Below, piece by piece: positions 44,300 to 51,250 of a stretch of 64,000 bases of DNA. The notes beneath the pieces are model-generated. The model made no database searches and was not told the origin of the DNA. It saw only the letters and a list, made by a program, of their open reading frames with translations. This DNA is from Acidobacteriaceae bacterium (lineage in GTDB: Bacteria; Acidobacteriota; Terriglobia; Terriglobales; Acidobacteriaceae). The position numbers and the translations under genes are program-made. The first letter of the stretch is position 1; each line of letters opens with the position of its first letter. The stretch is from contig JANYBT010000054.1 in assembly GCA_025360645.1 (NCBI GenBank), forward strand, positions 1 through 64,000, written 5' to 3'.

Positions 44300-45634
44300 A
44301 TGACAACTTCGACAGATGTCCGGCCCATGACCGGTGAGGAAATCGTTTCGCTCACCAAGAAACACACCTTGTTCGAATGGTCGGCGCAGTCGAAGGTCGA
44401 TCCCATTCCAGTGGCGCGCGCGAAGGGCATCTATTTCTGGACGCCGGAAGGCAAGCGCTTCATTGATTTCAACAGTCAACTGATGAGTGTCAACATCGGC
44501 CACGCTGATCCGCGCGTAGTGCAGGCGATCAGCGAGCAGGCGGCCACCTTGGCCTATGCCAATCCTTTCATGGCGACTGAGCCGCGGGCGCGCCTAGGTG
44601 CCAAGCTAGCGGAAATCACGCCGGGCGACATCGACACTTTCTTCTTCACCAACGGCGGCGCGGAAGCCAACGAGAACGCAATCAAAATTGCGCGCTTTTT
44701 TACCGGGCGACACAAGGTCATGGCGCGTTACCGCTCCTATCATGGCGCGACGGCGGGGAGCATCAGTCTGACGGGCGACCCGCGGCGCTGGGCGGCTGAG
44801 CCCGGCATTCCCGGCGTGGTGCGCGTGCTCGATCCTTACCACGGCATTGAGCGCGGATGGGAATCCGCCGAGTCGTCTCTGGCCATGATTGAAGAGATTA
44901 TTCAGCTCGAAGGGCCGCACACCATCGCCGCGTTTTTTCTGGAGACGGTCACCGGCACCAATGGCATTCTGGTCCCGCCTGACGGCTACATGCAGGGCGT
45001 CCGTGAGTTGTGCACCAAATATGGCATTCTGATGGTTGCCGACGAAGTGATGTCGGGCTTTGGCCGCACCGGCGAGTGGTTCGCCATTGATCATTGGAAG
45101 GTTGTACCCGACATGATCTGCATGGCCAAGGGACTGACCAGCAGCTATCTGCCGCTGGGTGCGGTCGGGATGCGGCATCACATCGCTCAGCACTTCAACG
45201 ATAAAGTGTTCTACGGCGGCTTGACCTACAACAGTCATCCCATGGGATGCGCCGCTGCGCTAGCCACGATTCGGGTGTATGAGGAAGACAATCTAATTGA
45301 AAACGCACGCCAGATGGGCGCGGTGATGAAGTCGTTGATGGCGGAGTTGCAAGCGAAACATCCGTCGGTGGGAGCGGTGCGAAGCATCGGCTTGTTCGGG
45401 ATTGTAGAGCTGGTGCGTAACCGCGCGACCCGTGAACCCATGGCGCCATTCAACGGTACCGCGCCGGAAATGGCGGCGTTGGGAAAATTCTTTCGCGAGA
45501 ACGGTCTCTTCACCCTGGTGCGCTGGAACGCGTTCTACACCAATCCTCCGCTGTGCATCAACCAGGAGCAGATCCGCGAAGCCTTCGCCATCATTGATCG
45601 CGGGCTGGAGATCACGGATCAGGCTGTGGTGTAA
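44300..45634 (+). CDS. Class III aminotransferase, taurine/diamine-pyruvate type
   Basis: 444 residues from ATG 44300, which has GAGG 6-7 bases upstream; ATG 44288 is an alternative. Features: FIDFNSQLMSVNIGHADPRV, FFFTNGGAEANENAIKIAR, RYRSYHGATAGSISLTGDPR, FLETVTGTNGILVPPDGY, LMVADEVMSGFGRTGEWF and MICMAKGLTSSYLPLGAVG with the PLP Lys. This branch includes pyruvate-dependent omega-transaminases for taurine, putrescine and similar primary amines. It would supply the aldehyde used by the dehydrogenases upstream. It is the third class III aminotransferase in 9 kb, 51 bases after mmsA. Confidence 0.87.
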   Translation: MTTSTDVRPMTGEEIVSLTKKHTLFEWSAQSKVDPIPVARAKGIYFWTPEGKRFIDFNSQLMSVNIGHADPRVVQAISEQAATLAYANPFMATEPRARLGAKLAEITPGDIDTFFFTNGGAEANENAIKIARFFTGRHKVMARYRSYHGATAGSISLTGDPRRWAAEPGIPGVVRVLDPYHGIERGWESAESSLAMIEEIIQLEGPHTIAAFFLETVTGTNGILVPPDGYMQGVRELCTKYGILMVADEVMSGFGRTGEWFAIDHWKVVPDMICMAKGLTSSYLPLGAVGMRHHIAQHFNDKVFYGGLTYNSHPMGCAAALATIRVYEEDNLIENARQMGAVMKSLMAELQAKHPSVGAVRSIGLFGIVELVRNRATREPMAPFNGTAPEMAALGKFFRENGLFTLVRWNAFYTNPPLCINQEQIREAFAIIDRGLEITDQAVV

Positions 45635-45759
45635 GCCGCGGCGATATTGCTTCTACCTGAAGGCGCCGCGTAATTCTATCGGCCGTAGCCATGTGCGGCG
45701 GCCAGTCACTCGTCCATTGGCCCGCACCCCGCGCCCGAATCTTGCCGCACTCCCGCTAA

Positions 45760-46908
45760 CTACTTCTCCAGTCGGTTGTACTTCTTCAGTACCTCGCGCA
45801 GGCGGTCATGCGGCAGGGCGATGACGGTGCGGCCATTGACGCCAGTCATCGTCTCCGCCGCTACCATGGCGTTGATCACTGCTTCTTCGGTAGCTTGCAC
45901 GGTTGCCAGAAAGACCGGGTTCAATTGCTCGTTGGGAAGCATCTTGAGTTCGCGCACGCCCTTGGTTAGGCCTGCCCCAGGATTGGCGGTCGAGAATGCG
46001 ATGAAGATGTCGCCGGAACCGTCACCCGAAAAGCTTCCGTTGCGACCCAATCCCAGCGCAACTCGCCGAGCCACACGCTTCAATTGCGTAGGAATCAGCG
46101 GAGCATCGGTGGCGACCACCACAATAATGGAGCCGACATCGTCATTGCGGACCGTGTGGTCGGTAATTTCGCGGCCCACCGGCACGCCGGCGATGCGCAA
46201 CTGGTTCCGCCATCCGTAATTGCATTGCACCAGCACACCCACGGTGTAGCCGCCGAACTTGGCATCCAGCACGCGCGACGACGTCCCAATGCCGCCCTTG
46301 AATTCGTTGCAAATCATACCCGTCCCGCCACCGACGTTCCCCTCCTCCACCGCGCCTCCGTGCGCGCTTTCGATGGCGTGGATAGCATGTTCCGGCTTGA
46401 CGTGGAAGCCGTTGGCGTCGTTCAGGTCACCGTCCCAGGTCTCCGCCACTACCGGCAACGACCAGAAGTAGCCTTCCTCATCGGCGGGAGCTTTCTTTAC
46501 CCGCCATTGGATCACTGCATCCCGCACCACTCCGACGCTGTGGGTGTTGGTGATCATCACCGGGCCGTCCAGGAAGCCAAGGTCCTCCACCGCCGTCGTT
46601 CCCGTCATCTCGCCGTTGCCGTTCAGGGTGAACCATCCCGCAAAAACCTGATCAGTGGGGTCTTTCCCACGCGGTAGCACGGCGGTCACTCCGGTGCGGA
46701 CTACTCCCGCGACCACGCCCGGTTTCCCCTCGCCCGAAATCAGCGTAGTGTGACCCACCTCCACGCCCTTCACATCGGTGATGGCATTGAACGGGCCGGG
46801 TTTGCCATCAAAAGGCACCCCAAGGTCGCGTGCGCGCGGCTTTGTTTGCGCCATCAATCCGGCACAGAGCGTGAGAGCGAGCACAGGGATCAGGCGAATT
46901 GTGGACAT
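45760..46908 (-). CDS. Secreted S58-family (DmpA/BapA-like) aminopeptidase
   Basis: 382 residues from ATG 46908, which has AGGAG upstream and opens with a signal peptide (LIPVLALTLCAGLMAQ); the longer frame lacks this. The P1/S58 signatures are GNVGGGTGMICNEFKGGIGTSSR and DDVGSIIVVVATDAPLIPT. Ser260 after Gly is the expected autoprocessing site and N-terminal nucleophile. Known members release N-terminal D- or L-amino acids or beta-amino acids such as beta-alanine. Sitting convergent to the transaminase/MmsA operon, a beta-aminopeptidase role that feeds it is attractive but inferred. Confidence 0.88.
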   Translation of the reverse strand: MSTIRLIPVLALTLCAGLMAQTKPRARDLGVPFDGKPGPFNAITDVKGVEVGHTTLISGEGKPGVVAGVVRTGVTAVLPRGKDPTDQVFAGWFTLNGNGEMTGTTAVEDLGFLDGPVMITNTHSVGVVRDAVIQWRVKKAPADEEGYFWSLPVVAETWDGDLNDANGFHVKPEHAIHAIESAHGGAVEEGNVGGGTGMICNEFKGGIGTSSRVLDAKFGGYTVGVLVQCNYGWRNQLRIAGVPVGREITDHTVRNDDVGSIIVVVATDAPLIPTQLKRVARRVALGLGRNGSFSGDGSGDIFIAFSTANPGAGLTKGVRELKMLPNEQLNPVFLATVQATEEAVINAMVAAETMTGVNGRTVIALPHDRLREVLKKYNRLEK

Positions 46909-46952
46909 AAGGCTCCTGCTAGGAAATACTGTCTGGTTGAAGAATGAGCAGT

Positions 46953-47483
46953 TTACCAGCCCATGCGTTCGCGCAAGCTGGTGATGTGGGCGACGTGATG
47001 CCGGTTGTGCCATGAGTACAAGGCCAGATTCTTTTCCAGGCTGACGATGCCGAGTGCAGGGTGCCGAAACGTGTGCTTCCATTCGTTGGAATCGATGTTG
47101 CGAAGCATCAGGCTCCAGCGGTGATGCAAAGCGTCGATGAGGCTCAGGGAAATTTCAATCGGAGCGGTGCGCGCTTCTTCGAGCTCAGCCCAACGTCCTT
47201 CTTCGTACGGCTTGATGGTTGGTTCTTCTTCTGTGAGCGCCAGCTTGAACCGGATGTAAGCGTTCATGTGGCTGTCGGGCAGGTGATGCGCCACCTGACG
47301 TACGGTCCAGCCTTCGGGACGATGGGGCGTGTCCAGTTGCGCTTCGTTCAGACTACTGACGGCAGCGCGCAGCCGGGTTGGAAGGTTCTCAATCTCGCTT
47401 AAATGCTTCTGGCGCGCTTCGTCTGTTAGGACGCCCTCAAAAGAAAATTTGCCAATGGGATAGCGCAGGTCGTGCTCGGGCAT
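46953..47483 (-). CDS. DinB/YfiT-like putative metal-dependent transferase
   Basis: 176 residues forming the DinB four-helix pattern. The metal triad is His67 (VAHHLPDSH), His159 and His163 (WHNRHHVAH). The opening RYPIGKF is typical of the YfiT family, members of which are annotated as bacillithiol transferases or metal-dependent hydrolases. Whether this host makes bacillithiol cannot be told here. It is 44 bases upstream of the S58 peptidase gene on the same strand and divergent from mrdA. Confidence 0.88.
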   Translation of the reverse strand: MPEHDLRYPIGKFSFEGVLTDEARQKHLSEIENLPTRLRAAVSSLNEAQLDTPHRPEGWTVRQVAHHLPDSHMNAYIRFKLALTEEEPTIKPYEEGRWAELEEARTAPIEISLSLIDALHHRWSLMLRNIDSNEWKHTFRHPALGIVSLEKNLALYSWHNRHHVAHITSLRERMGW

Positions 47484-47791
47484 AATCGCTCCAAGGGTGA
47501 AATAGTTTGTGACGATGAGGTGACCCTCACCACCTTCATTGTAGGCGACATCCGCTCTGCTCCATCGCTCGTCATGCTGTCAGTCATTGCGCCGCCTGAT
47601 TCGCCGATCGCCGAATGGATCGCCTAACGACCACCGACGAACGACGAACGCCAACATCTGCCCGCTGCCTGCTTCGAGTTGCAGAAAGCGGCATTCTCTC
47701 CCTTCGGCATACAATACAGTCAACTTCCAGGCTGGCGCATGGGCGCTCACACAAGTCCCCGCCCCCTGAAAATCAAGGACTTGCTGAATTC
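47484..47791. other. Gene-free region upstream of mrdA
   Basis: 308 bases between the divergent YfiT-like and mrdA genes. A long open frame runs through it into mrdA, but its Arg/Ser/Thr-rich translation looks non-coding and a normal PBP2 N-terminus begins at 47792. It contains short CGATCGCC/GAACGACGAACG-type repeats at about 47598-47650 and presumably both promoters, none of which is clear by eye. Confidence 0.4.
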
Positions 47792-49756
47792 ATGCTCGAC
47801 CGGGATGACAAAGTATCTTCCTTCAGGCTGACCGCGATTCAATATGGACTCCTGTTCATTTTCCTGGTGCTGGCCTATGGGTTGTGGCGGCTGCAAGTGG
47901 TGCAGAGCAATCTGTACGCCGGCTTGGCCGAAAAGAACCGCATCCGCAATGTGCCCATCCTCGCTCCCCGTGGCAAGCTGCTTGACCGCGAAGGCCGCGT
48001 CATCGTGGACAACTACCCTTCGTTTTCAGCACTGATATTGCGGGACTCGGCACGGGACCTGATCGGCGACGCGGACCTAATTGCTCAGGGCTTGCACCTG
48101 AATCCCGACGATCTGCGCGAACGCATCCGTCGCTTCGACGGCTTGCCCACCTATGAGCCCATCTTCATCAAAGACGACATCACCCCTGATGAACTGGCGT
48201 TCATTGACTCGCACCGCAACGAACTCCCCGCCCTGGACGTGATCATGGCGCACCGACGCCTTTATCCCAAGAGCGGGTTCATGGCGCACTTGATCGGCTA
48301 CGTCGGCCAAGTCACCGACAACATGCTCAACCAGCCCCAGTTCGAGAACTACAACCCGGGCGACGTAGTGGGTGTTTCCGGAGTCGAGAAGCAATACAAC
48401 CAGATTTTGATGGGACAAAACGGCTCGCGGCGGGCCATTGTGAACAGCCGCGGCAGAGAAGTGGGACACCTCGATGAGACCCCTGCGACACCCGGTAAAC
48501 AGCTCAAGTTAAGCATTGACCTTGACCTGCAAATTGCTGCGGAAGAGGCACTTGATGGGAAGAATGGAGCGATCGTTGCCATGGATCCACGCAACGGCGA
48601 AATCCTCGCCATGGTGAGCCGCCCGACCTTCGATCCCAATGACTTTGCCGTGCACATCACGCGCGACGAGTGGACAAAACTCACTACCGACGAGAACCAC
48701 CCCCTGCTGAACAAAGCCATCCAGGCGCAACTCGCTCCCGGCTCGGTGTTTAAGATCATCATGGCGACGGCGGGACTGCAAGAAGGTATTGCCCAAGACC
48801 TGAAAGTGGTGTGCCACGGCGGCGGAACGTTTTACGGGCGCTTCTTCAAGTGCTGGATTGCGGCGCAGCACAGTTCGCACGGCGTAGTCGAGATCAGCCG
48901 AGGTATTTACCAATCCTGCGACGTGTTCTTTTACACTCTGGCGGAGCGGTTGGGGATCGGGCGCATTGCCCAATATGCGACGGCCTTCGGGTTGGGACAG
49001 AAAACGCACATCGACTTGCCGCAAGAAGCCAGCGGCTTGATGCCGTCAGAGGAGTGGAAGATCCGCAACTTCAACCAGAAGTGGTACGCGGGAGAAACCA
49101 TCTCGGTGGGCATTGGCCAGGGTGCCGTGGCAGTTACGCCCGTTCAACTGGCGCGGGCGATCGGCGGGATCGCGAGCGGTGGAGTGATGCATCGTCCGCA
49201 TGTGCTGCTGGCCCGGGAACTGCCTGACAACATGATTCCGGCGCAAGACTCGAGCAATGTGGTCCGAGTGCCGATTGATCCTAAAAATTGGGAGATCATC
49301 ACGAACGCGATGGCCAACGTGCCTTCCCCGCTTGGCACGGCGAATAGCGCCCACTTGCAAGGAATTGATTTCGCCGGCAAGACGGGCAGTGCACAGACCG
49401 TCAGCAACGATGCACGAAAAATCCTGACTAGTGCCAAGTACAAAGACAATGCCTGGTTCGTGGGTGTGACCCCGCGCCGCAACCCGGAAATCGTCGTCGC
49501 CGTGCTATTTGAGGGCGGAGAGCACGGACAGTTTGCAGCCCGCATTGCAGCTCAGGTGGTGAAGGCGTACGTGGAGAAACAGCGCCGCCTGCCGACCAAG
49601 CTTGCCCAAGCCGGACAACCCGTCGAGATGGCAGGCCTGTGGAACCAACCGCCCGCTCATGACGGCGAAACTCCCGGCCTCAAGGGCGCACGATTCCACA
49701 TTCCTTTGGTGCGACGCATGGCGCCGCCAGCGGCTGCCGCCCCAGGGTTGCACTGA
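47792..49756 (+). CDS. mrdA: Penicillin-binding protein 2 (transpeptidase)
   Basis: 654 residues from the ATG at 47792. A membrane anchor at about 13-36 (AIQYGLLFIFLVLAYGLW) is followed by the non-catalytic dimerisation domain (NRIRNVPILAPRGKLLDREG). The transpeptidase motifs are Ser318-x-x-Lys321 (PGSVFKI), Ser375-Cys-Asp (IYQSCDVFF) and Lys530-Thr-Gly (GKTGSAQT). It crosslinks peptidoglycan during rod elongation together with RodA, encoded 15 bases downstream. The usual mreBCD genes are not directly upstream. The C-terminal tail is Pro/Ala-rich. Confidence 0.94.
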   Translation: MLDRDDKVSSFRLTAIQYGLLFIFLVLAYGLWRLQVVQSNLYAGLAEKNRIRNVPILAPRGKLLDREGRVIVDNYPSFSALILRDSARDLIGDADLIAQGLHLNPDDLRERIRRFDGLPTYEPIFIKDDITPDELAFIDSHRNELPALDVIMAHRRLYPKSGFMAHLIGYVGQVTDNMLNQPQFENYNPGDVVGVSGVEKQYNQILMGQNGSRRAIVNSRGREVGHLDETPATPGKQLKLSIDLDLQIAAEEALDGKNGAIVAMDPRNGEILAMVSRPTFDPNDFAVHITRDEWTKLTTDENHPLLNKAIQAQLAPGSVFKIIMATAGLQEGIAQDLKVVCHGGGTFYGRFFKCWIAAQHSSHGVVEISRGIYQSCDVFFYTLAERLGIGRIAQYATAFGLGQKTHIDLPQEASGLMPSEEWKIRNFNQKWYAGETISVGIGQGAVAVTPVQLARAIGGIASGGVMHRPHVLLARELPDNMIPAQDSSNVVRVPIDPKNWEIITNAMANVPSPLGTANSAHLQGIDFAGKTGSAQTVSNDARKILTSAKYKDNAWFVGVTPRRNPEIVVAVLFEGGEHGQFAARIAAQVVKAYVEKQRRLPTKLAQAGQPVEMAGLWNQPPAHDGETPGLKGARFHIPLVRRMAPPAAAAPGLH

Positions 49757-49771
49757 GGTGGCAAGACTACT

Positions 49772-50860
49772 TTGACGCGCAGTATTTCATTTCGCGATTT
49801 CGACTGGTGGCTGTTGGCGCTCGTGCTGGCCATCTGTCTGCTTGGGATCATTGAGATTCGCAGCGCTACATCGCACACGAAGTTTGCCGGCGCCCATCTG
49901 AAGCAGGTGTATTGGATTGTTGGCGGCATATGCGCCATGTTTTTGCTGAGTTTGGCCAATTACCAGGTTCTGCTGGAGCGGGTGCGCTGGATGTATCTAA
50001 TGTCGGTGGGTTCGCTGCTGGCAGTGCTCGTGTTCGGCCAGAAGTATTTGGGGGCGAGGCGCTGGATCAAGATGCCGGGTGGACAGCACTTTCAACCGTC
50101 AGAGTGGGTCAAGCTGATTCTGATCCTCGCGGTGGCCAAATATTTTGCCGACCTCCAACAGAAGGAACTTTCGTGGCCGGATTTCCTGAAAGCGGGGTTG
50201 ATGGTCGGAGCCCCGATGCTCATGGTACTAGTGCAACCGGACTTGGGGACCGCGCTAACCTATCTTCCTATTGCCGCAATGGGCCTCTTCCTCGGCGGTT
50301 TGCGCTGGAAACAGATGCTCACGGTTTTGTTGTTCGTGGGACTGTTGCTTCCCGTCGCATGGGTCAAAGTCTTAAAGCCGTACCAGAAAGAGCGGCTGAC
50401 CAGCTTCCTGAATCCGGACGCTGACCGGCGGGGCTCCGGATACCAAGTGAACCAGTCGCTGATCGCGGTGGGAGCGGGCGGGATCTGGGGCAGCAGTGAA
50501 GGCTCGCAGACCCACCTGATGTTTCTGCCGGTTCCGCAAACCGACTTCATTTTCGCGGCGTTTGCCGAGGAACATGGGCTTGTGGGTGCGTTGACCCTTT
50601 TGCTGCTATACTTCATGGTGCTGATGCGATTGACGCAGAATGCGCAGACGGCACCTGACCGCGCTGGAGCATTCGTCGTGATGGGTGTGGTGGCTGTGCT
50701 TGGCTTTCATATCCTGGTCAACGTTGGCATGGTGGTCGGGTTTATGCCGGTTACCGGAATACCCCTCCCGCTGATGAGTTACGGCGGGTCTTCAGTTCTG
50801 TTCATGTTTTTGGCCTTGGGTTTGGTGATGAACATCCGCATGCGCCGGTTTGTGAATTGA
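49772..50860 (+). CDS. rodA: Rod-shape peptidoglycan glycosyltransferase RodA
   Basis: 362 residues, about ten membrane segments, TTG start. SEDS-family signatures: GARRWIKMPGGQHFQPSEWVKLILILAVAKYF, LVQPDLGTALTYLPI with the catalytic Asp region, GSGYQVNQSLIAVGAGGIWG and FAEEHGLVGAL. The C-terminal GIPLPLMSYGGSSVL is also present. It polymerises lipid II in the elongasome and partners with the PBP2 encoded just before it. Transcription probably continues toward the RNase E/G leader, but a 390-base gap follows. Confidence 0.95.
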   Translation: MTRSISFRDFDWWLLALVLAICLLGIIEIRSATSHTKFAGAHLKQVYWIVGGICAMFLLSLANYQVLLERVRWMYLMSVGSLLAVLVFGQKYLGARRWIKMPGGQHFQPSEWVKLILILAVAKYFADLQQKELSWPDFLKAGLMVGAPMLMVLVQPDLGTALTYLPIAAMGLFLGGLRWKQMLTVLLFVGLLLPVAWVKVLKPYQKERLTSFLNPDADRRGSGYQVNQSLIAVGAGGIWGSSEGSQTHLMFLPVPQTDFIFAAFAEEHGLVGALTLLLLYFMVLMRLTQNAQTAPDRAGAFVVMGVVAVLGFHILVNVGMVVGFMPVTGIPLPLMSYGGSSVLFMFLALGLVMNIRMRRFVN

Positions 50861-50904
50861 GTTGAAGGTTGGGGACAATCGCGCTACCGTAGGTGGCGCT
50901 TCAA

Positions 50905-50938
50905 GAAAATTGATTACTACCGAAAATTGATTACGACC
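50905..50938 (+). repeat. Tandem 17-base repeat
   Basis: GAAAATTGATTACTACC (50905-50921) is followed directly by GAAAATTGATTACGACC (50922-50938), differing at one base. It is AT-rich against its surroundings and lies just after rodA. Confidence 0.75.
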
Positions 50939-51250
50939 GCCCTCGCGGACAAAGAAGGGCAGACACCGGCGAAGACGATCGGGAACGCCGGCCAGGATTG
51001 AAGTGGAAGTTGAGCCAGAAGGGTAACGGCCCCCTCAAGAGTCAGAGAGAGCGGTCACAAACCTGGTTCCACGCAGAAACGTGCGCAAGAATTGCATGAT
51101 GTTTACGCAGTTACGGTTCCGGGGTAAACCTCCGGGCCAAAGGGCTAGCCTAACGGCTGCCGCGCTCGTTGTTCACGCCACTCCTGCCGCATTGTTCCCC
51201 TCAGTCTTCCGGTGAATTTGCTGCCGCAGAACGGCAGCACCGGAGCTTGT
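50939..51250 (+). promoter_or_regulatory. Structured leader upstream of the RNase E/G gene
   Basis: No gene is visible in this stretch. Two clear hairpins occur: 51119-51135 (six-base stem CCGGGG/CTCCGG with one G-U pair) and 51219-51239 (perfect eight-base stem TGCTGCCG/CGGCAGCA). CCGGTG (51209-51214) could pair instead with CACCGG (51238-51243), which covers the ribosome-binding GGAG at 51242-51245. That would offer a switch for translation. E. coli RNase E controls its own mRNA through its 5' leader; a parallel here is inference. Confidence 0.45.

Noticed and set aside
50905-50938. Possible CRISPR-like repeat
   Set aside because: Only two directly adjacent copies of 17 bases without spacers; not a CRISPR array.
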